From a bacterium UBP3_UBA6266 (GTDB lineage Bacteria; Auribacterota; UBA6266), in NCBI GenBank assembly GCA_002440765.1, contig DJVC01000095.1:562-11006 (forward strand): a DNA stretch of 10,445 nucleotides, written 5' to 3'. Made by a program: the position numbers and the translations under genes. The notes beneath the pieces are model-generated. The model ran no database searches and was not told where the DNA came from. It saw nothing but the letters and a program-made list of their open reading frames with translations. Below, piece by piece: positions 1 through 7,008 of the stretch (positions within the stretch are counted from its first letter, which is position 1; every line of letters starts with the position of its first letter).

Positions 1-963
1 CTGACGGATTTTAAGCTTTTAAAAGATGACGGGACTATACTGTTTAAAGCGGACAGTATTGACGCCGACCTGTCGTTCGGTTCATTCTTCGGAAAAGAGG
101 TATTAGTCAGGTCCTTGGGCGTGAACGGCATTGAGTTTGATTTAAAAACAGGAGACAATATTGAAAATACCGGCGAATATAAAAATCTTGTGGGAAAGAT
201 AGACTGCAAGAAGACAAGCAGATCAGCCTGTTTTTTTATTGATGAGATAAGTATTAATGACGGGAAAATTAATTTTTATGACGGCCATATATCCCGTCCC
301 CCGCATCTTACCGTGTTCGAGGGCATTAAATTCAACATAAAGGAAATCGGGACCGGAGAAAAAGACAAGGGTAATTATTCTGATTTTAACATGGAATGCG
401 CGGTCAATCCGGAAAATGGGGGGTCCTGCGCCGCGAAAGGTAAAATTTTATTGTGGTCTGATAAACGTAATTTTAACGCTGATATCGAAATCAGAAGACT
501 TGATTTAACTAAGGTAAAACCCTATTACGGTAAAAAAATGGCTTTATCGCTGAGCAAAGGTTATATGAGCCTCACAAGCAGCGTCAGGTGCAGGGAAGAT
601 AATATAGAAGCGAAAAACACCGCTGTCTTTGAGGATATTGAGGTTGATAAAACGGCCGATTTGAATTCTATTGTTTTTGGTTTTTCCACACAGACATTTA
701 TAGAATTCCTGAAAAATGGGGAAGGGTCTTTTAAGGTCGGATTTACTGTTTCGGGTGATATTAATAATCCGCAGTTTAACATAGAAAGCCAGTTCACAGA
801 TGCAATATCCGCTTCAATATCTTCAGTGATAAAAAACAGTCTTAAGATGATACAGAATGTAACGGGAAAAGCGGCGAAAATAGGGACAAAAGCTTCCGAA
901 ACAGCTGTTGATATCGGGAAATCAGTAACAGATACTTTAAAATCGATTATACCAGGTAAATGA
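1..963 (+). CDS. AsmA-like / DUF748-type protein, C-terminal part (5' end outside window)
   Basis: The frame is open from base 1 with no credible start (the first in-frame start codons, CTG/TTG, have no Shine-Dalgarno), so 320 residues of a longer protein are visible. The text alternates short beta-strand patterns with turns such as 'DGTILFKADSIDADLSFGSF' and 'LVRSLGVNGIEFDL'. This is the repetitive beta-rich pattern of AsmA/DUF748 proteins, large periplasmic proteins usually anchored in the inner membrane by one N-terminal helix and linked to outer-membrane assembly or lipid transport. The stretch near residues 235-270 (FLKNGEGSFKVGFTVSGDIN) is the typical C-terminal AsmA block ending in 'sGdinnPqf'. 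It is followed by an amphipathic tail rich in Ser, Ala and Lys, and the protein ends in PGK. No catalytic motif is seen and none is expected. The CsgG-like gene begins 15 bp downstream, suggesting co-transcription. Family membership rests on pattern recognition; the exact role is unknown. Confidence 0.7.
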   Translation: MTDFKLLKDDGTILFKADSIDADLSFGSFFGKEVLVRSLGVNGIEFDLKTGDNIENTGEYKNLVGKIDCKKTSRSACFFIDEISINDGKINFYDGHISRPPHLTVFEGIKFNIKEIGTGEKDKGNYSDFNMECAVNPENGGSCAAKGKILLWSDKRNFNADIEIRRLDLTKVKPYYGKKMALSLSKGYMSLTSSVRCREDNIEAKNTAVFEDIEVDKTADLNSIVFGFSTQTFIEFLKNGEGSFKVGFTVSGDINNPQFNIESQFTDAISASISSVIKNSLKMIQNVTGKAAKIGTKASETAVDIGKSVTDTLKSIIPGK

Positions 964-978
964 TAAAGGGAAGATAAA

Positions 979-1638
979 ATGAAAAAGAGTGTTATTTATT
1001 TGATTTTTTTCGCGGTTCTTTTTATGCCGGTGTGTTTATACGCCGGGGATTCGGTGATGATAAATATGTCCGTTTCCGCTTATAATACGGAAACAGTTAA
1101 AGTTGCGGTCTTAAATCTCGAAGGGAATATCGAGCGCTACGAATCCGAATTGCCGGGCGGGAAGACATGGAGAGTTGATAATGCGGGGGAACTTGTGGCG
1201 GACGGAGTGGCTTCGATGCTTCTTTCATTTCCGGATTATAAGGTGATAGAAAGAGACCAGCTGAAGCACATACTGGAAGAACAGAACCTGCAGATGACAG
1301 ATATTATAAAAAATAAATCCGTACAGGAGGTAGGAAATATTCTGGGCTGTGATGCTGTTGTCCTGGGGAATGTCATTGAGTATTTTTCCTGGCAGGAGTT
1401 TGTTTTTTGGGGAACAGATTTGTCGTTTAACATAAGGCTGGTTGACGTTAAGACCGGTACGGTTATATGGTCTGCCAGTGTGAGTATAAGAAAAAGTTCC
1501 GGTAATGCCGGAGCCGCTTTAATTAAAGCCTGTACTCTTTTGAAAAGAGATTTAGAAAAAAGGTTTGAAGACGTTAAAAAGAAAAGGAACGGCAGGAACA
1601 AGGTTTCGGACGGCAAAATAAGGAAAAGGAGGGATTGA
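979..1638 (+). CDS. CsgG-family secreted protein (curli assembly/LpoB-like fold)
   Basis: A 219-residue protein with a clear signal peptide: MKKS, a hydrophobic core at residues 5-20, and a probable signal peptidase I cut after LYA (residue 22). Cys19 sits in the context MPVC, a poor lipobox, so lipidation looks unlikely. The mature part shows the CsgG fold pattern. A first strand 'VKVAVLNLEG' is followed by 'GELVADGVASMLLSFPDYKVIERDQLKHILEEQ', then 'VGNILGCDAVVLGNVIEY' and the strand pair 'FNIRLVDVKTGTVIWSASVSI'. Related proteins act at the outer membrane or periplasm in secretion pores, peptidoglycan synthase activation or flagellar accessory roles; the sequence does not say which. The C-terminal tail is strongly basic (KKKRNGRNK ... 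IRKRRD). The start has the purine-rich site AAGGGAAG upstream. The gene ends 13 bp from the convergent rpoN, with no terminator hairpin visible between them. Confidence 0.8.
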   Translation: MKKSVIYLIFFAVLFMPVCLYAGDSVMINMSVSAYNTETVKVAVLNLEGNIERYESELPGGKTWRVDNAGELVADGVASMLLSFPDYKVIERDQLKHILEEQNLQMTDIIKNKSVQEVGNILGCDAVVLGNVIEYFSWQEFVFWGTDLSFNIRLVDVKTGTVIWSASVSIRKSSGNAGAALIKACTLLKRDLEKRFEDVKKKRNGRNKVSDGKIRKRRD

Positions 1639-1640
1639 TA

Positions 1641-1662
1641 TCAGTATCTTTTCAGTATCTTT
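1641..1662. repeat. 11-bp tandem duplication at the rpoN stop
   Basis: TCAGTATCTTT occurs twice back to back (1641-1651 and 1652-1662). The second copy encodes the last RpoN codons and its stop (minus strand AAAGATACTGA). The first copy is a duplicate lying just beyond the stop, in the short convergent gap with the CsgG-like gene. It looks like a replication-slippage duplication with no coding effect. Confidence 0.85.
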
Positions 1663-3082
1663 TCCTCATACGGGAGGAATAAATACCCGCCTCCTCGCGG
1701 TATTTAGCCACTGTTCTTCTTGCGACATCTATTCCTTCTTTTTTTACCATTTCGGCAATGGCGTCATCGCTGTAGGGCTTTAATTTGTCCTCGGATAATA
1801 CAATTTCCCGGATCAGGTCTTTTACTCTTTGCGCGGAAACCGTTTCGCCGCTTGCGGTATTAAGAGATGAAGTGAAAAAATATTTTATCGGGTAAAGGCC
1901 CCATGAACACTGCAGGTATTTGCTGTTTATTGCCCTGCTCACGGTTGATTCATGTATGTTAAGCTTGGATGAGATGTTTTGGAGAACCATCGGCTTCAAA
2001 AATTTAGGCCCTCTTTCAAAAAAATCAAGCTGGTATGAGAGTATCTCTGTCGCAATGTTATACAGGGTCTGTTGCCTTTGGTAGATGTTTTTTATGAGCC
2101 ATTTCCCTTCGCTGATTTTTTCCCTTATATACTGTTTGATATTTTTCGGTGTGCTTTCATCCTGCATGGATTTTTTATAGAAATTGCTGATTTTTATATG
2201 CGGGATGTACTCATCATTCAATATTACCTCGAAACCGTCATCCGTTTTCTCGATCGTAACATCAGGGCTTATGTAGGGTATTTCAGCCTGTTCGAAAGAA
2301 ATTGCCGGTTTCGGATTCAATGATGATATTATTTTTTCGGCTTCCCTGACTTCATTAACGGAAACATCCAGGTCCTTTGATATTTTATCAAATTGTTTTT
2401 TCCCTAAGAGTTCAAGATTTTCGTTTATAATCTTTTCAACGGTTTTATTTTTTATCCCCTTCCTTTCAACTTGAATCAAAAGACATTCTTTTATGTTGCT
2501 GGCCGCGATTCCGGGCGGGTCAAATTGCCGGATTTTCGAAAGAACTTCCGATACTTTTGTTTCGGATTCGGAACTTTCTTTTGCCAATTCTTCCAGAGAA
2601 GCTTTCAGATAACCGTTTTTGTCAAGGTTCCCGATGATGATTTTGCCTATGGGTTTTTCTTTCTCTGAATCAAGCATGATATTCAATTGGAATTCCAGGT
2701 ATTCTTCAAATGTTTCGGGACGTGTTATAAGGCTCGCAAGGTAATCCCTTCTTTCTTTATCCGCGTTCGAATATTTTTTGAAATCCCCGCTGCTTTTGAA
2801 ATATTCCTTCATTTCTTCATCCGCGCTGACGAGAGAATCGAATTCCTCTTTAAAATCCAGTTCTTCGATTTTATCGGGTGTATCTTCCGGTTCCGTTTCT
2901 TCGGCGTCGGTTTTTTCGGATGTTTCTTCGATTTCAAGCACGGGGTTGGACTGAATCTGCTGCTGGATTATAGTCCTGAGTTCGAGCAGCGGCAGCTGGA
3001 GAATTTCCAGAGCCTGTCTCATCTGGGGGCTCATAATTAATTTTTGCTGTTGGGACTGTATTTGCCCTAATTCATATTGCAT
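1652..3082 (-). CDS. rpoN: RNA polymerase sigma-54 factor RpoN
   Basis: Sigma-54 binds core RNA polymerase and recognises -24/-12 promoters, and needs AAA+ activators to open them. With the ATG at 3082 the protein is 476 residues, the usual family length. Region I is the glutamine-rich N-terminus (SQQQKLIMSPQMRQALEILQ, then LRTIIQQQIQSNPVLEIEE to about residue 53). Region II is acidic (about 54-115). The core-binding domain follows (about 120-300). Near the C-terminus is a helix-turn-helix (ISSKLNIHESTVSRAINSKYLQ). The RpoN box ARRTVAKYR lies at residues 454-462 and recognises the -24 element. An in-frame GTG 45 bp upstream (3127) was rejected because it lacks a Shine-Dalgarno and lies between the -35 and -10 of the predicted promoter; the ATG at 3082 has AGAGG upstream. 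One oddity is that the usual TPRGxFELKYFF motif after the helix-turn-helix reads CSWGLYPIKYFF. Confidence 0.97.
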   Translation of the reverse strand: MQYELGQIQSQQQKLIMSPQMRQALEILQLPLLELRTIIQQQIQSNPVLEIEETSEKTDAEETEPEDTPDKIEELDFKEEFDSLVSADEEMKEYFKSSGDFKKYSNADKERRDYLASLITRPETFEEYLEFQLNIMLDSEKEKPIGKIIIGNLDKNGYLKASLEELAKESSESETKVSEVLSKIRQFDPPGIAASNIKECLLIQVERKGIKNKTVEKIINENLELLGKKQFDKISKDLDVSVNEVREAEKIISSLNPKPAISFEQAEIPYISPDVTIEKTDDGFEVILNDEYIPHIKISNFYKKSMQDESTPKNIKQYIREKISEGKWLIKNIYQRQQTLYNIATEILSYQLDFFERGPKFLKPMVLQNISSKLNIHESTVSRAINSKYLQCSWGLYPIKYFFTSSLNTASGETVSAQRVKDLIREIVLSEDKLKPYSDDAIAEMVKKEGIDVARRTVAKYREEAGIYSSRMRKRY

Positions 3083-3097
3083 ATTGCCTCTGATTGT

Positions 3098-3111
3098 GTT
3101 TAATATTAAAC
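3098..3111. promoter_or_regulatory. 14-bp perfect palindrome in the rpoN promoter (possible operator)
   Basis: GTTTAATATTAAAC equals its own reverse complement. It overlaps the predicted -10 element and transcription start of rpoN, where a dimeric repressor would act. The palindrome is directly visible; a regulatory role is inference, and AT-rich palindromes also occur by chance. Confidence 0.4.
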
Positions 3112-3137
3112 TATCATTTACCAACACAGAGTGTCAA
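3108..3137 (-). promoter_or_regulatory. Predicted sigma-70-type promoter of rpoN
   Basis: On the minus strand a perfect -35 hexamer TTGACA (3137-3132) is followed by an 18-bp spacer and the -10-like TAGTTT (3113-3108), which keeps the important first, second and last bases. The expected start near 3101 would leave a leader of about 20 nt before the ATG at 3082. This arrangement excludes the upstream GTG as a start. Confidence 0.55.
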
Positions 3138-3229
3138 TCTAACAAATGAAATATGAAAATGGATTTTACAAAAAAATAGACAACCGTGAAAGTGATATGA
3201 CGTCAGTGAATTGTCGACAGGCGGGTGAT

Positions 3230-4048
3230 ATGGTGGAAATTTGTGTCCTGGCCAGCGGTTCGAGGGGCAACTGCATTTATATAAGCGATGGAAACAAAGG
3301 GTTCCTTATAGACGCAGGGTTAAGCAAAAGAGAATTTCTGAAAAGATTTCATGAGAAGGGACTTTCCCGCAGGCCGGTTAATGTTATTCTTGTAACACAT
3401 GAACATTCAGACCATGTAAAAGGAGTAGTTCCCATATCGGATTTTTTCGGATGTCCCGTACTGGCAAATGAACTAACGGCCGGTGAAATAAGAAAAATAT
3501 TCAGCGGCGCCGCTGCCCTGAGCCCTTATAAAAACGGGGAAGAAGTGAAGCTCGGCAAATTTAAGATAAGTTCCTTCCCCATTTCACATGATGCGGTTGA
3601 TCCGGTTGGTTATGAGGTGCTCCATGAGCATGGCAAAATCTGCATAGTAACGGATATAGGTTATCCTTCCAACCTTGTTAAGGAGAAACTGAAAGGCAGC
3701 AATATTATTGTGATAGAAGCCAACCATGAAGAGAATCTTGTGTTTAACGGCAGCCGCCCGTGGGATGTCAAGCAGAGAATTGTCGGCAGGAAAGGTCATC
3801 TGTCTAATGATGACCTTGCGGTGCTTTTGCATGAAGTCGCCGATGAAAGACTGCAGTTTGTTTTTCTGGCCCATTTAAGCCGTGACCATAATATTCCTGA
3901 AAAGGTTGCGGGACTTATAAAAGGAGTGCTGTCCGACAAGGTGTTAAATGAAACGGATGTCATATTAACATGGCAGGACAGGCCGACTGATATATACAGT
4001 ATTGCAGATAGTAAAAAAATTGAAAAAGAAAGAACGCTGTCCACTTAA
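3230..4048 (+). CDS. Metallo-beta-lactamase-fold hydrolase, YycJ/WalJ type
   Basis: A 272-residue cytoplasmic protein of the metallo-beta-lactamase superfamily. The N-terminus MVEICVLASGSRGNCIYI matches the start of YycJ/WalJ-like proteins (LASGSxGNC), which are predicted metal-dependent phosphodiesterases related to nucleases. The metal-binding motif HEHSDH is at residues 57-62. Further candidate ligands are in 'ISHDAVDPVGY', 'IVTDIGY' (Asp) and 'EANHEEN', with a late His in 'FLAHLSRDHN'. In-frame ATGs at 3146 and 3197 would add 28 or 11 residues. The ATG at 3230 is preferred because it fits the family N-terminus, although its upstream site (GGCGGGTGAT) is weak. The gene is divergent from rpoN and is followed after 33 bp by the antiporter gene, a likely transcript partner. 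In Firmicutes the homologue sits near walKR; here that context is absent, so the substrate is unknown. Confidence 0.85.
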   Translation: MVEICVLASGSRGNCIYISDGNKGFLIDAGLSKREFLKRFHEKGLSRRPVNVILVTHEHSDHVKGVVPISDFFGCPVLANELTAGEIRKIFSGAAALSPYKNGEEVKLGKFKISSFPISHDAVDPVGYEVLHEHGKICIVTDIGYPSNLVKEKLKGSNIIVIEANHEENLVFNGSRPWDVKQRIVGRKGHLSNDDLAVLLHEVADERLQFVFLAHLSRDHNIPEKVAGLIKGVLSDKVLNETDVILTWQDRPTDIYSIADSKKIEKERTLST

Positions 4049-4081
4049 AATAACTGCCTGAAAAAAACTGAAAGGATGTGA

Positions 4082-5026
4082 ATGGGCTTCGATACGCTTA
4101 AATTATTTACTGGTTTTGTCATGCTTTATTTCGGCTCGGAATTTCTTGTAAGGGGCGGGGTAAATATCGCGCTCAGTTTAAGGATAAAGAAGGTGATAAT
4201 AGGGCTTACCCTGTGCGCGTTCGGGACGTCTTCGCCTGAGTTCGTAGTTAGTTTTTTGGCGGGGCTTAATAAATCTTACGATGTCTGCCTGGGAAATGTG
4301 GTGGGCAGCAACATATCAAATATACTCCTTGTCCTCGGCGTTGCGGCTATCATAAGACCGATTAAAATCGATGTCCAGCTTCTAAAGATAGATTTCCCCG
4401 TATTTTTAATCACCATCGGATTTTTTACGGCAGTTTGTTTTTTGGGGGAAATAACATGGGTAACGGGTTTAATAATGGTCATTTTTTTGCTGCTGTATCT
4501 GTTGCTGCTTGTAAAGAACGGCAGAGAAGGATCAATGGGTGACAATACTGTTTTGGGAGTCAAAAAAAGGAAAATAGCACGGGATTTGATTGTGGCGGTT
4601 TCGGGCCTTGCCGTTCTGATTGTGGGCGGAGACCTCACGCTCAAAGGGGCGTTGGGGATAGCCGATGCTTTTAATATAAACAAACTATTCATAGGTTTGA
4701 CTATTGTGGCTGTCGGGACATCTCTTCCGGAACTTTTTGCAAGTTCTGTCGCAAGTTTTAGACAACACGGCGACATATCTATAGGAAATGTATTGGGAAG
4801 CAATATTTTTAACATATGTTTTGTCATCGGTATTGTCTCATTGTTTTTTCCCATCACCGTTTCAAAAGATATTATAAGATTTGACAACTGGTACCTTTTG
4901 GCAGGGTCTGTGCTTGTCAGCCTTATAGCCTATAAGAGAAGAAAGATCGGGAGAAAAGAGGGTGTTTTTTTTCTTTTATTATATGTGATTTTTATATCTT
5001 GTGTTTATATCAGGGCGGCAAGCTGA
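4082..5026 (+). CDS. Calcium/sodium antiporter, CaCA family (YrbG-like)
   Basis: A 314-residue inner-membrane protein that should exchange Ca2+ for Na+ (or H+). Two inverted halves each carry the alpha-repeat signature of the CaCA superfamily. The first has GTSSPE at residues 48-53 and GNVVGSNISN at 71-80. The second has GTSLPE at 212-217 and GNVLGSNIFN at 235-244. The glutamates E53 and E217 are the expected ion-coordinating pair. About ten hydrophobic helices are visible, with a charged cytoplasmic linker (KNGREGSMGD ... GVKKRKIARD) near residues 145-170 separating the halves. The length is normal for YrbG-type exchangers. The start has AGGA five bases upstream. It lies 33 bp after the metallo-beta-lactamase gene. 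The predicted ilv promoter begins 11 bp after its stop and I see no intrinsic terminator in between, so some read-through into the ilv leader is possible. Confidence 0.93.
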   Translation: MGFDTLKLFTGFVMLYFGSEFLVRGGVNIALSLRIKKVIIGLTLCAFGTSSPEFVVSFLAGLNKSYDVCLGNVVGSNISNILLVLGVAAIIRPIKIDVQLLKIDFPVFLITIGFFTAVCFLGEITWVTGLIMVIFLLLYLLLLVKNGREGSMGDNTVLGVKKRKIARDLIVAVSGLAVLIVGGDLTLKGALGIADAFNINKLFIGLTIVAVGTSLPELFASSVASFRQHGDISIGNVLGSNIFNICFVIGIVSLFFPITVSKDIIRFDNWYLLAGSVLVSLIAYKRRKIGRKEGVFFLLLYVIFISCVYIRAAS

Positions 5027-5037
5027 AAAATTATATC

Positions 5038-5066
5038 TTGACATTTTCTCTTCCCGATATTATTTT
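5038..5066 (+). promoter_or_regulatory. Predicted promoter of the ilv operon
   Basis: TTGACA (5038-5043), an ideal 17-bp spacer, then TATTTT (5061-5066), which keeps four of six -10 consensus bases including the essential T, A and final T. The expected start near 5073 gives a transcript that opens just before the leader peptide's ribosome site and runs through the attenuator into ilvD. Confidence 0.7.
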
Positions 5067-5090
5067 ATAGATGATATTGAAAGGAAAATT

Positions 5091-5180
5091 ATGATTACCG
5101 CTATCAAAGCTATTATTGTGGTGTTGTTAGTGCTTGTCCTTAAAAGGGACGAGGTAGCGGTGATCTCTGTGCGTTTTTAA
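5091..5180 (+). CDS. ilv operon leader peptide (29 aa, ribosome-stalling sensor)
   Basis: A short ORF starting ATG ATT ACC GCT and ending TAA, with a good Shine-Dalgarno (AAAGGA, 5080-5085; five bases between AGGA and ATG). It encodes MITAIKA, then ten consecutive branched-chain residues IIVVLLVLVL (codons 8-17, 5112-5141), then KRDEVAVISVRF. Of 29 residues 16 are Ile, Val or Leu (5 Ile, 7 Val, 4 Leu). This is the hallmark of leader peptides such as those of the enterobacterial ilv operons (ilvL, ivbL): scarcity of charged Ile, Val or Leu tRNA stalls the ribosome and changes downstream RNA folding. The ORF lies between a promoter and an intrinsic terminator directly before ilvD, as that role requires. 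The peptide itself probably has no further function. There is no sequence homology to known leaders beyond composition, so I give no symbol. Confidence 0.9.
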   Translation: MITAIKAIIVVLLVLVLKRDEVAVISVRF

Positions 5181-5237
5181 TAAAGAGATCGAGTGGGAAT
5201 TAAACCCGCTGCCTCGAAGAGAGGCAGCGGGTTTTTT
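5093..5237 (+). promoter_or_regulatory. Transcription attenuator of the ilv operon (four-segment RNA switch)
   Basis: Segments read from the sequence: 1 = 5093-5105 (GATTACCGCTATC); 2 = 5151-5165 (GAGGTAGCGGTGATC); 3 = 5202-5215; 4 = 5221-5234. Segments 1 and 2 can form 13 continuous pairs (5093-5105 with 5153-5165, two of them G-U). Segments 2 and 3 can form 10 pairs (5151-5160 with 5206-5215, one G-U); a nested hairpin TGATCTCT/AGAGATCG (5161-5168 with 5184-5191) extends this antiterminator. Segments 3 and 4 form the terminator. A ribosome stalled in codons 8-17 covers segment 1 and leaves 2 free to pair with 3, giving read-through. A ribosome that reaches the stop codon covers 2, so 3:4 terminates. 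With no translation 1:2 forms and termination again wins. The pairings are directly seen; the mechanism follows from known amino-acid-operon attenuators. Confidence 0.85.
5202..5237 (+). terminator. Rho-independent terminator of the ilv attenuator
   Basis: A perfect 14-bp stem (5202-5215 with 5221-5234; AAACCCGCTGCCTC against its complement) closes a five-base GAAGA loop, followed by TTTTTT (5232-5237), part of which closes the stem. It sits 90 bp before ilvD, so it acts on transcripts entering the operon and is not a gene-end terminator. The minus-strand side lacks a long U-run, so it looks unidirectional. Confidence 0.95.
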
Positions 5238-5327
5238 ATTTACATGGTGTTTTAATTTAAGTATTATAAGGGTTTTGAGCGTTCTGTTATTTTTAAAAAT
5301 CTATAACCATAAGAAGGAGTTCCTGTT

Positions 5328-6986
5328 ATGAAGAGTGATGCTGTCAAAAAAGGGATTGAAAGAGCTCCCCACAGAGCTTTGCTTTATGGGACAGGGGTAA
5401 CTGAGGGAGATTTAAAAAAGCCGTTTATCGGTATAGCATCATCCGTGACGGATCTGATACCCGGTCATGTTGATATGAAGCAGCTTGAACGGTCGGTAGA
5501 AAATGGCGTCTATGCAGGAGGAGGCAGGCCTTTTATATTTGGCATACCCGGAATCTGTGACGGCATTGCCATGGGTCATGACGGCATGAAATATTCTCTT
5601 CCCTCAAGGGAACTGATTGCCGATATGGTTGAGACTGTAGTTACGGCTCATGCCCTTGACGGGATTATTTTGCTGACAAACTGCGACAAGATTACACCGG
5701 GTATGATAATGGCGTTGTTCCGCCTTAACATTCCCGGGTTGGTCGTTACTGCGGGCCCGATGTTAACGGGCAGGTATTTCGACAGAAGGACATCGCTTGT
5801 AAGCGATACTTTTGAAGCTGTCGGAAGATTTAAAGCCGGAAAGATATCAGAACGCACATTATGTGAGTTGGAGAAAGTTGCGTGTCCCGGCGCCGGATCA
5901 TGCCAGGGGATGTTTACGGCCAATACGATGGCTTGTGTCACCGAAGCGATGGGACTGTCTATGCCTTATTGCGCAACCGCGCTTGCTGTTTCGGCGCAGA
6001 AAAAGAGAATAGCGCATGAGAGCGGTATAAGAGCGGTTGAACTGGCGAGAAAAAATATTACCCCGAAAAAGATTGTTGACCGTAAATCTATTGAAAATGC
6101 CGTTAAGGTGGATATGGCCCTGGGAGGTTCAACCAATACGGTATTGCATATCGCGGCTATAGCGCATGAGGCGGGAATAGAATTGCCTTTGGAAGTTTTT
6201 GACGAAATCGGCACGAAGACGCCGCATATAGCTAAAATGAATCCATCGCCCGGCGGATATTTTATGGAAGATCTGCATTACGCCGGAGGTATTCCGGCCG
6301 TATTTAAAAGGTTGGGCAAAAAGATTGCGGCCAGGCCGACCGTTTCCGGCCTGACCACGGCTCAAATAGCCAAAAAAGCGGAAATAAGAAATGATGACGT
6401 TATAAGGCCGATGAATAAGGCTCATCATAAACAGGGAGGTATAGCTGTTCTGCGGGGTAACCTGGCAGAAGGCGGTGCTGTGGTCAAGCAGTCTGCGGTT
6501 GATTCCGATATGATGAAGTTTACAGGCACCGCAAAATGTTTTGACAGGGAAGAAGACGCTATGAAAGCGATAGTCGGAGGTAAAATTAAGAAGGGAATGT
6601 TTGTTGTCATAAGATATGAAGGTCCTAAGGGCGGGCCCGGTATGAGAGAGATGCTTTCTCCCACCGCTGCCCTGATGGGAAAGGGACTTGGGAATTCGGT
6701 TGCGCTTATGACAGACGGGCGTTTTTCCGGAGGAACAAGGGGTCCCTGTGTCGGACATGTTTCGCCTGAGGCCGCGGCCGGGGGACTGATAGCTTATATA
6801 AAAGACGGGGATAAAATAAGCCTGGATATCCGCGCGCGTAAAATTGAACTTGAGGTAGGGAAAACCGAAATAGAAAAAAGAAAAAAAACTATGAAGATTA
6901 AAAACCGCGGAATAAACAATGGTTATCTTGCCCGTTATTCCGATATGGTTACATCTGCCGGGACCGGCGCGGTTTTTAAAAAGTGA
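5328..6986 (+). CDS. ilvD: Dihydroxy-acid dehydratase
   Basis: IlvD removes water from 2,3-dihydroxy-isovalerate and 2,3-dihydroxy-3-methylvalerate to give the keto acids that precede valine and isoleucine. At 552 residues it has normal family length. Fe-S ligand cysteines are visible as C77 ([13 protein letters not shown]), C119 (NCDKITPGM, signature 1) and C192 (GAGSCQGM). A full set of three is consistent with the family's Fe-S cluster; the sequence alone does not separate [2Fe-2S] from [4Fe-4S]. Signature 2 begins at G464 ([20 protein letters not shown]), and Ser467 within it is the likely catalytic base. The ATG at 5328 has a strong AAGGAG eight bases upstream. The gene is first in the operon after the attenuator and is followed 22 bp later by ilvB. 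Confidence 0.98.
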   Translation: MKSDAVKKGIERAPHRALLYGTGVTEGDLKKPFIGIASSVTDLIPGHVDMKQLERSVENGVYAGGGRPFIFGIPGICDGIAMGHDGMKYSLPSRELIADMVETVVTAHALDGIILLTNCDKITPGMIMALFRLNIPGLVVTAGPMLTGRYFDRRTSLVSDTFEAVGRFKAGKISERTLCELEKVACPGAGSCQGMFTANTMACVTEAMGLSMPYCATALAVSAQKKRIAHESGIRAVELARKNITPKKIVDRKSIENAVKVDMALGGSTNTVLHIAAIAHEAGIELPLEVFDEIGTKTPHIAKMNPSPGGYFMEDLHYAGGIPAVFKRLGKKIAARPTVSGLTTAQIAKKAEIRNDDVIRPMNKAHHKQGGIAVLRGNLAEGGAVVKQSAVDSDMMKFTGTAKCFDREEDAMKAIVGGKIKKGMFVVIRYEGPKGGPGMREMLSPTAALMGKGLGNSVALMTDGRFSGGTRGPCVGHVSPEAAAGGLIAYIKDGDKISLDIRARKIELEVGKTEIEKRKKTMKIKNRGINNGYLARYSDMVTSAGTGAVFKK

Positions 6987-7008
6987 AGTTATTTTAAAGG
7001 AGATAAAT

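Noticed and set aside
3083..3127. Longer RpoN start at GTG 3127 adding 15 residues
   Set aside because: It has no Shine-Dalgarno, lies upstream of the predicted transcription start, and the family N-terminus begins close to the ATG at 3082.
3146..3229. Longer N-terminus of the metallo-beta-lactamase protein from ATG 3146 or 3197
   Set aside because: Neither start has a recognisable ribosome site, and the added residues do not resemble the family. The choice is not certain because the site at 3230 is also weak.
3083..3229. Sigma-54 (-24/-12) promoter near rpoN or the divergent gene
   Set aside because: I found no TGGCAC-N5-TTGC-like pair with the required GG/GC spacing there.
4276..4887. 203-codon open frame on the minus strand opposite the antiporter gene
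   Set aside because: It is antisense to a well-supported membrane protein and shows no domain or ribosome site, so it is a shadow of the codon pattern.
5181..5327. T-box riboswitch before ilvD
   Set aside because: The conserved T-box AGGGTGGNACCGCG sequence is absent, and the leader ORF with alternative pairings explains the terminator.
6129..6758. 209-codon open frame on the minus strand inside ilvD
   Set aside because: It lies antisense to conserved ilvD sequence and has low-information composition and no motif.
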